From: an uncultured Clostridia bacterium
Lineage (GTDB): Bacteria; Bacillota; Clostridia; TANB77; CAG-508
Length of the DNA: 40,136 nucleotides
Direction: 5' to 3'
Assembly: GCA_944388795.1 (NCBI GenBank)
Contig: CALXKD010000013.1
Span: forward strand, 1-40,136
How positions within the stretch are numbered: position 1 is the first letter of the stretch; the number at the start of each line of letters is the position of its first letter. The notes beneath the pieces were generated by a model. That model saw only the letters and a program-made list of their open reading frames with translations. It was not told the DNA's origin and searched no databases. The position numbers and the translations under genes are program-made. Positions 18,537-26,342 of this stretch are shown here, in pieces.

Positions 18537-19574
18537 TTATATCACTTTTATCTCTTTATTTCCTTTGACAACCTTTCCAATCACATATGCTTTTTCACCT
18601 TCTTGTTCTAATACTTTTAATGCTTTTTCTTTATCACTTTCTGGAACAATGATTGCCATACCAATTCCCATATTAAAGGTATTATACATATCTCTTTCTG
18701 GGATATTTCCTTCTTTTTGGATTAATTTAAAGATTTCTGGTACTGGATATGTATCTTTTTGGATTTCTAATGAAACATTGTCATTTAACATTCTTGGCAT
18801 ATTCTCATAGAATCCACCACCTGTTATATGAGAAATTCCTTTTATAGTTACTTCATCTATTAATTTTAAAACTGGTTTTACATAAATTTTTGTTGGTGTA
18901 AGCAATGCTTCTCCTAATGTCATTCCTAATTCTTCTCTATATTCTCTTAGATTTTCTTCATTCACATGAAATATTTTTCTAACTAAAGAAAATCCATTTG
19001 AATGTACACCTGAAGATGTAAGACCTATAACAACATCTCCTTCTTCGATATTATCAGGATTGATAATTTTTGCTTTATCCACAACACCTACACTAAATCC
19101 TGCTAAGTCATATTCATTATCAGAATATAGTCCTGGCATTTCTGCTGTTTCTCCTCCAACTAATGCACATCCTGCTTTTTTACATCCATCTGCTACACCT
19201 TTTACAATGCTTGCTACCATTTCAGGAATGTTTTTCCATAATGATATGTAGTCTAAAAAGAATAATGGCTTTGCACCACAGCAAACAATATCATTTACAC
19301 ACATAGCTACACAATCTTGTCCTATGGTATCATGTTTATCAAGCAAAAAAGCCAATTTTAGTTTCGTTCCCACACCATCTGTTCCTGACACTAAAATAGG
19401 CTCCTTCATTTCACTTATATCTAACTTAAAAAGACCCCCAAATCCTCCAAGGTCTGACATAACTCCTTTTGTATATGTTTCTTGCACACTTTTCTTCATT
19501 AGCTCTACTGCTTTATATCCTGCTGTTACATCTACGCCCGCTTCTTTATAACTTTCACTAAAACTTTTTTCCAT
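18537..19574 (-). CDS. purM: Phosphoribosylformylglycinamidine cyclo-ligase PurM
   Basis: 345 residues. [20 protein letters not shown] is the typical N-terminus. [16 protein letters not shown] and [25 protein letters not shown] (about 85-110) are the ATP/FGAM binding regions, and [11 protein letters not shown] and [15 protein letters not shown] are other PurM hallmarks. It closes FGAM to AIR, the substrate for the PurE route. GGAAAGGAG sets the start. The promoter at 19605-19633 and a CGAAAAATT string just upstream of it suggest its own control. Confidence 0.96.
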   Translation of the reverse strand: MEKSFSESYKEAGVDVTAGYKAVELMKKSVQETYTKGVMSDLGGFGGLFKLDISEMKEPILVSGTDGVGTKLKLAFLLDKHDTIGQDCVAMCVNDIVCCGAKPLFFLDYISLWKNIPEMVASIVKGVADGCKKAGCALVGGETAEMPGLYSDNEYDLAGFSVGVVDKAKIINPDNIEEGDVVIGLTSSGVHSNGFSLVRKIFHVNEENLREYREELGMTLGEALLTPTKIYVKPVLKLIDEVTIKGISHITGGGFYENMPRMLNDNVSLEIQKDTYPVPEIFKLIQKEGNIPERDMYNTFNMGIGMAIIVPESDKEKALKVLEQEGEKAYVIGKVVKGNKEIKVI

Positions 19575-19604
19575 CGGTTTTCTCCTTTCCTATTCTACCC
19601 TAAT

Positions 19605-19633
19605 ATAATACTATATTTTTTAACTTTTTACAA
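19605..19633 (-). promoter_or_regulatory. purM promoter with upstream CGAA-type motif
   Basis: On minus, TTGTAA, 17 bases, TATTAT. Just upstream of the -35, 19636-19652 reads TTTTTAGCGAAAAATTG on plus, shared in core with the purL and purD upstream regions. Confidence 0.5.
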
Positions 19634-19690
19634 GGTTTTTAGCGAAAAATTGATAATTCTTTCTCCTTTTCTTACTATTTCTTTAATTTA

Positions 19691-19719
19691 TTGCATTTTT
19701 CTATTTGAGATGATATAAT
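19691..19719 (+). promoter_or_regulatory. coaE promoter
   Basis: TTGCAT, 17 bases, perfect TATAAT, 30 bases before the coaE ATG. Confidence 0.7.
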
Positions 19720-19748
19720 TTTTCTAAATATTTAAGGAGGATTTCAAT

Positions 19749-20333
19749 ATGAAATTAATTGGTATTACTGGTAAAACAGGAACTGGAAAATCTACTATTG
19801 CAACAATATTGGCTCAAAATTTAAATGGTATATATATAGATATTGATAAAATCGGACATAAAGCAACTTCAGATCCTAATATTGCAAAAAAACTTTGCGA
19901 TATATTTGGCAATGGGCTATTAGATAATATTGGGAATATTGATAGAAAAAAATTAGGCAATATTGTATTTAGTGACACCAATAAAATGCAAATTCTAACA
20001 GATATCACATGGGAATATATGGAGCAAGAATTAGACAAGATTTTATTACAAAATCAACCCTATTTTCTTTTTGATTGGGCTTTGCTTCCTAAAGTAAAGT
20101 ATTGGGATATGTGTGATATCAAAATATTGGTTACTTCTGATGATACAGTAAGAAAAAAGAGAATATTAGCAAGAGATCATATTTCTGAAGAATATCTTGA
20201 AAAAAGAGAATCTGCTACTTTAGATTATTCTAAACTATCATTTGATTTTATTTTTGATAATGACTATACAAAGAAAAGTATGGATACTTTTGTTGAAGTA
20301 ATATATAACAGGGTAATAAGAGAAGATAAATAA
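19749..20333 (+). CDS. coaE: Dephospho-CoA kinase CoaE
   Basis: 194 residues. The P-loop is GKTGTGKST (8-16). IYIDIDKIGHKATSD matches the D-x-D-x(I/V) region that binds dephospho-CoA, and KKLGNIVFSDTNKM the conserved R/K-x-L-(G/A)-x-(I/V)-V-F lid segment. It adds the 3' phosphate in the last step of CoA synthesis, in the cytoplasm. TAAGGAGG sets the start. It is convergent with coaD, the enzyme of the preceding step, and they share a terminator. Confidence 0.93.
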   Translation: MKLIGITGKTGTGKSTIATILAQNLNGIYIDIDKIGHKATSDPNIAKKLCDIFGNGLLDNIGNIDRKKLGNIVFSDTNKMQILTDITWEYMEQELDKILLQNQPYFLFDWALLPKVKYWDMCDIKILVTSDDTVRKKRILARDHISEEYLEKRESATLDYSKLSFDFIFDNDYTKKSMDTFVEVIYNRVIREDK

Positions 20334-20336
20334 AAT

Positions 20337-20371
20337 AATACAGGTATAAGAAATCATCTTATATCTGTATT
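20337..20371. terminator. Bidirectional coaE/coaD terminator
   Basis: A 15-pair stem (AATACAGGTATAAGA with TCTTATATCTGTATT, one G-T pair), five-base loop, then TTTT on plus and an A-rich left flank. Confidence 0.88.
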
Positions 20372-20376
20372 TTTAT

Positions 20377-20841
20377 CTATTGAATAATTTCCATTACCTC
20401 TTCTGGTAAATATTTCGATACATCCTTTCCATTTTCTAATAATTCCATTACCATACTTGAACTAATATTTCCTAAACTTCCTGCTCGGATATAAATCGTG
20501 TCTAACCCTGAAACTTCCTCGTTAATAGATGCCATATTCTCCTCATATTCATAATCCATACCATTTCTAACACCTCTTACTAAAAGTGTTGCATTATGTG
20601 CTAATGCTGCATCAACAGAAAGATTATCATAACAAATGACTGATACATTTGTTAGGTTTCGGTTTATAAGAATTTTTTCAATTACTGTTTTCATTAGTTC
20701 TTTATCATATCTTCTTTTTTTATCTGGATGCACACCAATTCCTATGACAACTTTATCAAATAACTGTGCAGATTTTGTTACAACATGTAAATGCCCATTT
20801 GTAAACGGATCAAAACTTCCTGCATAAAATCCAACTTCCAT
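20377..20841 (-). CDS. coaD: Phosphopantetheine adenylyltransferase CoaD
   Basis: 154 residues. YAGSFDPFTNGHLHVV (6-21) is the nucleotidyltransferase TxGH motif with T14 and H17. LLVRGVRNGMDYEYEENMA (about 90-108) and ISSSMVMELLENGKDVSKYLPEEV are the PPAT-specific parts. It makes dephospho-CoA from 4'-phosphopantetheine and ATP. TAGGAGG sets the start. A TTGTAA-17-TAAAAT promoter (20872-20900) lies upstream. Confidence 0.94.
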   Translation of the reverse strand: MEVGFYAGSFDPFTNGHLHVVTKSAQLFDKVVIGIGVHPDKKRRYDKELMKTVIEKILINRNLTNVSVICYDNLSVDAALAHNATLLVRGVRNGMDYEYEENMASINEEVSGLDTIYIRAGSLGNISSSMVMELLENGKDVSKYLPEEVMEIIQ

Positions 20842-20871
20842 ATATTTTCCTCCTACTTAGTTTTTTATACT

Positions 20872-20900
20872 ATTTTACAATATTTTGTATAAAGTTACAA
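20872..20900 (-). promoter_or_regulatory. Likely coaD promoter
   Basis: On minus, TTGTAA, 17 bases, TAAAAT, in the gap between the terminator at 20915-20942 and coaD. Confidence 0.5.
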
Positions 20901-20914
20901 GTAAAAATAGTTTT

Positions 20915-20942
20915 AAAAAAAAGGGGACACTTCCGTGTCCCC
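20915..20942 (-). terminator. Strong terminator after the 58-aa gene
   Basis: A perfect eight-pair GC-rich stem, GGGGACAC with GTGTCCCC, four-base loop, and a run of eight T on the minus strand right after it. It starts directly at the stop codon of the 58-aa gene. Confidence 0.92.
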
Positions 20943-21119
20943 CTAGCGCCTTCTCGCAGCAAGAAATTGACCTCTTGTGCAATCTTTTAAATATTGGCAC
21001 GATGTACAATCTTGTGCATCATACCGGCATTTTGCGCTCGTTGTCTTAAGAGCCCTATACTCTCTTTCAAGTTCCTGGTCTCTTTTAGACTGTTCACTCA
21101 GGTTTTCATAATTAGTCAT
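20943..21119 (-). CDS. Small four-cysteine accessory protein (58 aa)
   Basis: An unrecognised 58-residue protein. It starts MTNYENLSEQSKRDQELE, is helical and charged in the first half, then has C31-x6-C38-x2-C41-x5-C47, a spacing suited to a zinc or Fe-S site, and ends LAARRR. The stop is followed at once by the terminator. The start has GGAGAAAC upstream and a TTGCAA-17-TATAAT promoter further up. GC content and codons (CTG, CGG, GCG, ACG) are unlike the neighbours; one Arg is CGG. It looks acquired, possibly from a phage or plasmid, but nothing in the sequence names a source. Confidence 0.75.
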   Translation of the reverse strand: MTNYENLSEQSKRDQELEREYRALKTTSAKCRYDAQDCTSCQYLKDCTRGQFLAARRR

Positions 21120-21195
21120 CTTGTTTCTCCTTTCCCATAATTAGGGGTTGCGTTATTATTAGTTTCTTGCATAACCATTTGGTCATACTACTATT

Positions 21196-21224
21196 ATTAT
21201 ACTACACTTCACATAAAATTGCAA
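21196..21224 (-). promoter_or_regulatory. Promoter of the 58-aa gene
   Basis: On minus, TTGCAA, 17 bases, perfect TATAAT. The leader to the ATG is about 70 bases. Confidence 0.7.
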
Positions 21225-21231
21225 AACAGAA

Positions 21232-21270
21232 AAGGGAATCATTCTGCTATTACTGCATTATAATTCCCTT
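21232..21270 (-). terminator. Hairpin after the 45-aa gene
   Basis: AAGGGAATTAT pairs with ATGATTCCCTT (one mismatch) around a 17-base loop with an inner TGC/GCA pair. TTCTGTTTTG follows on minus. It lies 14 bases past the stop at 21285. Confidence 0.65.
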
Positions 21271-21284
21271 ATTCTTTCCTTATG

Positions 21285-21422
21285 TTATGACTTATTGATT
21301 CTCTTCATCTCATGTAATAACTTTTTGTCTTTGGGATTTAAATGCTCCCATTTTCCATCCTTACCCCGTATCCATTTCATTTTTACTCTAGAGTTTTTTT
21401 TCGTTCTTTTAAGTTTTTTCAT
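21285..21422 (-). CDS. Small basic protein (45 aa)
   Basis: 45 residues, starting MKKLKRTKKNSRVKMKW, about 40% Lys/Arg, with two Trp and no Cys or membrane segment. AGGAGG eight bases upstream and a hairpin after the stop support a real gene despite its size. One Arg is CGG, as in the other accessory genes. A basic peptide of this kind could bind nucleic acid or the ribosome, but I cannot assign it to a family. Confidence 0.6.
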   Translation of the reverse strand: MKKLKRTKKNSRVKMKWIRGKDGKWEHLNPKDKKLLHEMKRINKS

Positions 21423-21532
21423 AACATATGCCTCCTGCTAATTTATTATGAATTTATTTTAACAAATCATTCAGGTTTTGTCATTTTTTTCTTAGTATTT
21501 ATCTATCATGTTTTCATAGACTTGACTAAATC

Positions 21533-22798
21533 TTAAATTGATCCTTCATATTCTATATCTTTTTTATTATATTCTTCTGGCTTCAAGCCAATTCTTTTTT
21601 TCATATATTTTAATACAAATAGAATAACTACTAATCCAACACATCCTATTATTAAGTAAGATGTACTGGTAGTATAATATTCTAGTAATACACCACCTAA
21701 AAATTTTATAACAATTTCTCCTATATCTTGTATAAAATTATTTACAGATAAAATTTTAGCTCTATTATTAGAATTTGTAAAATTTGTAATATATCTATCC
21801 TTCAATATCCAATAAGGTCCTCTAAAAAAGTGATGCATAAAATATGCAAGCATAACAATTACAATGGTAAAAGAAAAGTTTAAGTTCATATTAACAACAA
21901 TTCCAACTATTATAAAAGATATAAATATCGGAATTGCTATAAATGCTAATGTTTTATTTCTTAAAGTACAGTGTATTTTATCTTGATATCTTACTGAAAA
22001 ACATTGTACAAGTGTTAATGCTGCAAAAATAATACCAAAATATTGTGGTGCTACTTGTAAATCTGTTAATAAACTTTTTTCATAAGTAGAAATCATCATT
22101 AGCACCCCTACAAATATGGATGTAAAAAGGAATAAGGCTTTTAATCTTTCCGATTTTATAATAAATTTAAACCCTTGTTTTACATCTTTTATGGTTTCTA
22201 CTATTGGTGTACTTTTCTTTTTTTCTACCTCTACCTCTTCAAATCTATATGCCAAAATCACTGCTAATAATGATATAAGACTAGATAAAATAAGTGGAAT
22301 ATACGGATTGATAACAAATAAAAATCCTGTAATAACTGATGAACTAGCACTTAATGCATAACTTAAAGAAGAACCTTTTGCATTTATATTTCCAAATGAA
22401 TTTTTACCTTTGCATACTTTTGTAGACTCATATAGTAAAGTATTTCTAGCAATATTTTTCATAGCATTTCCAAATGCGGACATGAAATATGCAAGAATTA
22501 AAAATGCAAAATTATTAATAAAAATCATCATTGTTATTTGAATGGTTGCAAAGGTTGTTCCTAATATTAATGCTTTTCTGCTTCCTATTCTCTCAATTAA
22601 AATTGAAGCTGGTATTTGAAGTAATAATAAAAATAATGAATAGATAGATTCTGCATACATTACCTTTGCAGGTGCTATTCCTTTTACTTCTGTTAAGAAT
22701 AGAAATATAATTGCACTATAAAATAATGGATCCCATCCTAATCCTTTATATAATGGAAATATTCTTCGATTATATTTCATCGCAATATCTTGTTTCAT
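21533..22798 (-). CDS. MFS transporter
   Basis: 421 residues, about 12 hydrophobic segments from residue 22 to 405. LIERIGSRKALILGTT (about 62-77) is the MFS motif A loop between helices 2 and 3 (Gx3(D/E)RxGRRxxL-like). The central loop, EEVEVEKKKSTPIVET near residue 195, separates the two six-helix halves. Substrate unknown; the closest general type is drug or small-molecule efflux. AAGGAG sets the start. It stands alone between accessory genes and an empty 365-base gap. Confidence 0.85.
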   Translation of the reverse strand: MKQDIAMKYNRRIFPLYKGLGWDPLFYSAIIFLFLTEVKGIAPAKVMYAESIYSLFLLLLQIPASILIERIGSRKALILGTTFATIQITMMIFINNFAFLILAYFMSAFGNAMKNIARNTLLYESTKVCKGKNSFGNINAKGSSLSYALSASSSVITGFLFVINPYIPLILSSLISLLAVILAYRFEEVEVEKKKSTPIVETIKDVKQGFKFIIKSERLKALFLFTSIFVGVLMMISTYEKSLLTDLQVAPQYFGIIFAALTLVQCFSVRYQDKIHCTLRNKTLAFIAIPIFISFIIVGIVVNMNLNFSFTIVIVMLAYFMHHFFRGPYWILKDRYITNFTNSNNRAKILSVNNFIQDIGEIVIKFLGGVLLEYYTTSTSYLIIGCVGLVVILFVLKYMKKRIGLKPEEYNKKDIEYEGSI

Positions 22799-23163
22799 TC
22801 ATTTCTCCTTTGTATTTCTATTCATTGTTATCCGCTGTATATGCATTTGTTTCCTGTCTTCATTTATATAAAATAACTATATATACTCTATCATATGAAT
22901 TTATAATTTTCAATATCTTTCCATCTTCACAAAATATATTAAATTTCTTTTTTGCTTTTCTTTTATATTAATTTTTCAAAAAGTATAGTTTTATTCATTG
23001 TTTTTTGGAAATTTTGACATAAAAAATGAATAACAATTATTATATTATTCTTTTTATAAAGGAATATAAAATTAATTTCTGTTAGAAAAACTTATGAAAT
23101 TTGTTAGAAAAAAATAAAAGCTTTCTAAAATTCCAATTTCTCGAAATATTAGAAAACCTTTAT
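22799..23163. other. Gene-free gap between the MFS gene and tRNA-Leu
   Basis: 365 very AT-rich bases without a credible ORF. The left part holds the MFS leader and Shine-Dalgarno sequence. A plus-strand TTGACA (near 23017) followed 18 bases on by TATTAT is promoter-like but leads to no gene. GTTAGAAAAA occurs twice around 23080-23110. The right end holds the tRNA terminator. Confidence 0.5.
23118..23160 (-). terminator. Terminator after tRNA-Leu
   Basis: On minus, AAGG-TTTTCTA pairs with TAGAAAGCTT, with an inner ATTTC/GAAAT stem, then TTTTATTTTTTTC. It begins four bases after the CCA end. Confidence 0.6.
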
Positions 23164-23247
23164 TGGTGCGGATGAAGGGACTCGAACCCCCACGCCGTTG
23201 GCACTGGTTCCTAAGACCAGCGCGTCTACCAGTTCCGCCACATCCGC
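23164..23247 (-). tRNA. tRNA-Leu (anticodon UAG), CCA encoded
   Basis: 84 bases on minus. The acceptor GCGGATG pairs with CATCCGC, then A-CCA is encoded. The anticodon stem CTGGT/ACCAG encloses CTTAGGA, giving UAG for Leu CUA codons. There is a class II long variable arm (TGCCAACGGCGT) and a T-arm with GGTTCGAGTCC. It is the only tRNA in the window. Confidence 0.95.
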
Positions 23248-23313
23248 ATATTTAAACTAACAATAATTATATTAGCACAAAAACATTTTTATTGTCAATA
23301 CTTTTTTATAATT

Positions 23314-23505
23314 TTACATTGAAAAATAGATTATCAAACCTCCTACTATGGCTAATATAAATCCCATGATTTTCAATCCATTTGAGCCTTCATTTTGGTC
23401 TCCAAAGCCAAAAAATCTTTTTGTAATAATTCTTGCATCATATATTAAAATAACCCCTATTAAAACCATTATTAAACCAATTAATTTTATAATTAGTTGA
23501 AACAT
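23314..23505 (-). CDS. Small two-helix membrane protein (63 aa)
   Basis: From MFQLIIKLIGLIMVL: two hydrophobic helices (about 3-22 and 44-62) joined by a polar loop YDARIITKRFFGFGDQNEG. The loop start, YDAR(I/K)IT, seems typical of a small conserved clostridial membrane protein family without known function, from memory only. An ATG four codons upstream is in frame, but AAAGGA is placed for this start. It is transcribed in the same direction as the tRNA downstream. Confidence 0.7.
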   Translation of the reverse strand: MFQLIIKLIGLIMVLIGVILIYDARIITKRFFGFGDQNEGSNGLKIMGFILAIVGGLIIYFSM

Positions 23506-23567
23506 ATATATCAACATCCTTTTTTATTTTATAGATATATATTAATATGTTTTCTAGAAAAAGTCAA

Positions 23568-23595
23568 TAGACGTTAAGATTAACCTTAACGTCTA
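23568..23595 (-). terminator. Terminator after the 109-aa accessory gene
   Basis: A perfect 11-pair stem, TAGACGTTAAG with CTTAACGTCTA, six-base loop, then TTGACTTTTTC on minus. Flanking AGTCA/TGACT could extend the dyad. Confidence 0.8.
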
Positions 23596-23613
23596 GACTA
23601 ATGACTTTTCTCT

Positions 23614-23943
23614 TCAAGCAAGAATCGTCTTCACATACTTTTCGATATGCTCCACTTTTCTTCTCTTATACGCTTCTTCTGTTTCTCCCTCTTCTCTTAG
23701 CAATTTCACATTATCATTTTTATCAGATGCAATTAATGCCCTTGGTACATACCGTCTGCTTTCCCAGGCACGTAAAACCAACTTCACTTCTTTATCACTT
23801 AACATTTTTGTTTTTCTTTTACTAAGCACAAATTCCTGGATGATAAGCGTACCTTTTAATTCTGTACTAAGTCCTAACTGTGCTACAATCGACCGAACTT
23901 CACTATCCTCTTTCATTGCGATTCTTTCTAATTCTTCCGTCAT
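23614..23943 (-). CDS. Accessory protein of unknown function (109 aa)
   Basis: Unrecognised, soluble and charged. It starts MTEELERIAMKEDSE with AGGAGG eight bases upstream; an in-frame extension to 23991 has no ribosome binding site. The middle SKRKTKMLSDKEVKLVL and the end EEAYKRRKVEHIEKYV look helical. Two Arg codons are CGG and GC is higher than in flanking genes, as with the 138-aa, 58-aa and radical SAM genes. It has its own terminator. Probably acquired; no function can be proposed. Confidence 0.7.
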   Translation of the reverse strand: MTEELERIAMKEDSEVRSIVAQLGLSTELKGTLIIQEFVLSKRKTKMLSDKEVKLVLRAWESRRYVPRALIASDKNDNVKLLREEGETEEAYKRRKVEHIEKYVKTILA

Positions 23944-24095
23944 ATTTTTTCCTCCTATAGCTACATTTGTTTCTAAAGTTACTCTGCTCAAATATGTTTT
24001 ATTTTACAATATTTTACATTTATTGTTTTCTATTTTTTATCAAAGTCTATTTTTTATATATATTATATTTACATTTTTTTACATTTTGATTTTTA

Positions 24096-26141
24096 CTATA
24101 TCTCAATTCTTTTTGTAAACTTATCTCTAATTAATCTTTTTAATCTTGCATTTTCCTCTTTTTCTAATTTTGGATCTTTGTCAATAATTTTAATGGCTGC
24201 TTCTTGTGCCACTTTTAATATATTCATATCCTCAAATAAATTGGCAATTTTAAATTCTGGTAATCCATGCTGCATTGTTCCAAAGAAATCTCCAGAACCT
24301 CTTAATTCTAAGTCCTTTTCTGAAATAATAAATCCATCATTCGTATCACACATAACCTTCATTCTTTTTCTAACAGTTTCGCCTTTGCCTTCATATTTTA
24401 GAATACAATAGGATTTATATTCTCCTCTTCCTACTCTACCTCTTAATTGATGTAATTGTGCTAATCCAAATCTTTGTGCATCTTCTATCACCATAATATT
24501 GGCATTTGGTACATCTACACCAACTTCGATAACAGTGGTTGAAATTAGTATATCAATCTCTTTATTTTTAAATCTCATCATAATATCGTCTTTGTCTTTG
24601 GCTTTCATTTTTCCATGTATGTATTCTACTCTATATTCTGGGAAGATTTCTGTTTTACATTTTTCATATAATTTTTCGACTGATTTTAAGTCTAGTTCTT
24701 CATTTTCTTCTACTAATGGGCATACAATATATGCTTGTCTGCCTTCTTTTAATTGTACTTTTATAAAGTTATTGATTCTGTCTTCCATTCCTTTGGTTAC
24801 TGCAAATGTATCTATCTTTTTCCTATTTGGTGGTAATTCGTCAATAATAGAGATATCCAAATCTCCATATAATATTAAAGCCAATGTTCTAGGAATTGGT
24901 GTTGCTGTCATAACCAATACATCAGGATTTTGTCCCTTTTCTACAATCGTTGTTCTTTGCTTTACTCCAAAACGATGTTGTTCATCTGTAACTACTAATC
25001 CTAAATTTTTAAATTCTACATTCTCTTGTAATAAAGCATGTGTTCCAATAACAATATCAATTTCTCCATCTGCTAACCTTTCTAAAAGCTCTGTCTTCTT
25101 CTTTTTGGTCATAGCTGAAATCAATAATTCACATTTGATATCTAATTCATCAAATATCTTTTTAAAGTTTTCTAAATGTTGTGTTGCAAGGATAGCTGTT
25201 GGTGCCATAATGGCTGCTTGATAACCACATCTTACTGCTTTATATGCTGCACACATAGCAATCACTGTTTTTCCTGAGCCAACATCTCCTTGTAATAATC
25301 GATTCATTGGTTTATCAGATTCCATATTATTATCAATTTCTTCTAACACTCTTCTTTGGGCATTGGTTAATCGAAATGGTAATTGATGAATGATATCTGA
25401 CATATGAACATCTTTACTAAATTGAATACCTTTTTCCTCATTGATATAACTATTTTTCAATTCTAATAAAGCTAATTGCATGGTTAATAATTCTTCAAAA
25501 GCTAATCGATTTCTAGCAATATTAAAATCTTTAAATTCTTTTGGAAAATGAATATTTTTGGTTGCTTCATTAATCCCTTCTAATTGATATTCCTTTAGAA
25601 TATATTCTGGTAAAGTTTCTTCTAATTTATTTTCTACTTCCTGTATAGCATTCTCCATAATTTTTCTAATCGTATTTTGTGACAAGCTAAAAGTTAATGG
25701 ATATATCGGTATTATCTTTCCTGTATTAGAAGTCTTACCCTCCTCATCAAACACTGGTGATGTGATTGTTATTTTTCCAAAACAATTACTTATCTTTCCA
25801 TAAAATGTATATTTTTTTCCTTGCTCAAATTTATTCTTTAAATAGCTTTGATTAAACCATACCGCTGTTGCTACTCCTGTTTCATCTCTTATAATTAATT
25901 TTTGCATGGTTTTTCCTCTAAGTCTTACATCACTCACTCTTCCACTGGCATAAGCTTCAATTAACGCTTCTTCTCCGTCTATACATTCCACTATATTTTT
26001 CGGTTTACTTCTATCTTCATATGTTCTTGGATAATATGTAATCAAATCCTTTAATGTATATATTCCTAATTTATTTAATAGTTTCACTCTATTGGGACCA
26101 ACACCTTTTATATATTTTACATCTTTTTCTAGATCTATCAT
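24096..26141 (-). CDS. recG: ATP-dependent DNA helicase RecG
   Basis: 681 residues, the normal RecG length. The N-terminal wedge/OB domain covers about 60-150. Helicase motifs: LLQGDVGSGKT (Walker A, 285-292), VTDEQHRFGVKQR (DEQH, 386-389), MTATPIPRTLAL (motif III), STTVIEVGVDVPNA and HQLRGRVGRGEYKS (motifs V and VI). A C-terminal TRG-like segment, GSGDFFGTMQHGLPEFK, couples ATP use to fork reversal. It remodels stalled forks and Holliday junctions. AAAGGAAAG sets the start. Confidence 0.97.
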   Translation of the reverse strand: MIDLEKDVKYIKGVGPNRVKLLNKLGIYTLKDLITYYPRTYEDRSKPKNIVECIDGEEALIEAYASGRVSDVRLRGKTMQKLIIRDETGVATAVWFNQSYLKNKFEQGKKYTFYGKISNCFGKITITSPVFDEEGKTSNTGKIIPIYPLTFSLSQNTIRKIMENAIQEVENKLEETLPEYILKEYQLEGINEATKNIHFPKEFKDFNIARNRLAFEELLTMQLALLELKNSYINEEKGIQFSKDVHMSDIIHQLPFRLTNAQRRVLEEIDNNMESDKPMNRLLQGDVGSGKTVIAMCAAYKAVRCGYQAAIMAPTAILATQHLENFKKIFDELDIKCELLISAMTKKKKTELLERLADGEIDIVIGTHALLQENVEFKNLGLVVTDEQHRFGVKQRTTIVEKGQNPDVLVMTATPIPRTLALILYGDLDISIIDELPPNRKKIDTFAVTKGMEDRINNFIKVQLKEGRQAYIVCPLVEENEELDLKSVEKLYEKCKTEIFPEYRVEYIHGKMKAKDKDDIMMRFKNKEIDILISTTVIEVGVDVPNANIMVIEDAQRFGLAQLHQLRGRVGRGEYKSYCILKYEGKGETVRKRMKVMCDTNDGFIISEKDLELRGSGDFFGTMQHGLPEFKIANLFEDMNILKVAQEAAIKIIDKDPKLEKEENARLKRLIRDKFTKRIEI

Positions 26142-26270
26142 TCTCTTTCCTTTCTCTATTTTACATACTGTTCTGAAATATGTTTTATCCTTATTTCTTT
26201 TTTATTTTATCACATTCTTATCTATAAAAACAAGAAATATAATAAATGCATATATAGTATTGTTTCATTA

Positions 26271-26308
26271 AATAAAACTCCCATATTTTAAAATATAGGA
26301 GTTTTATT
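26271..26308. terminator. Terminator after the GHKL ATPase gene
   Basis: AATAAAACTCC and GGAGTTTTATT, with an inner ATATTTT/AAAATAT stem and one mismatch. T-rich on both sides. Its core is repeated at 30291-30321 after cotJC. Confidence 0.8.
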
Positions 26309-26342
26309 TTTAATTACAATATAATTAAACTTATTCTTTTAT

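Noticed and set aside
22711-22971. Plus-strand ORF in the gap after the MFS gene
   Set aside because: It overlaps the MFS start, has no ribosome site, and its hydrophobic Phe/Ile/Tyr composition follows from AT-rich DNA.
23568-23595. CRISPR or att-site repeat
   Set aside because: Single dyad next to one stop codon with a U-tract; it is a terminator. No repeat-spacer array is visible anywhere in the window.
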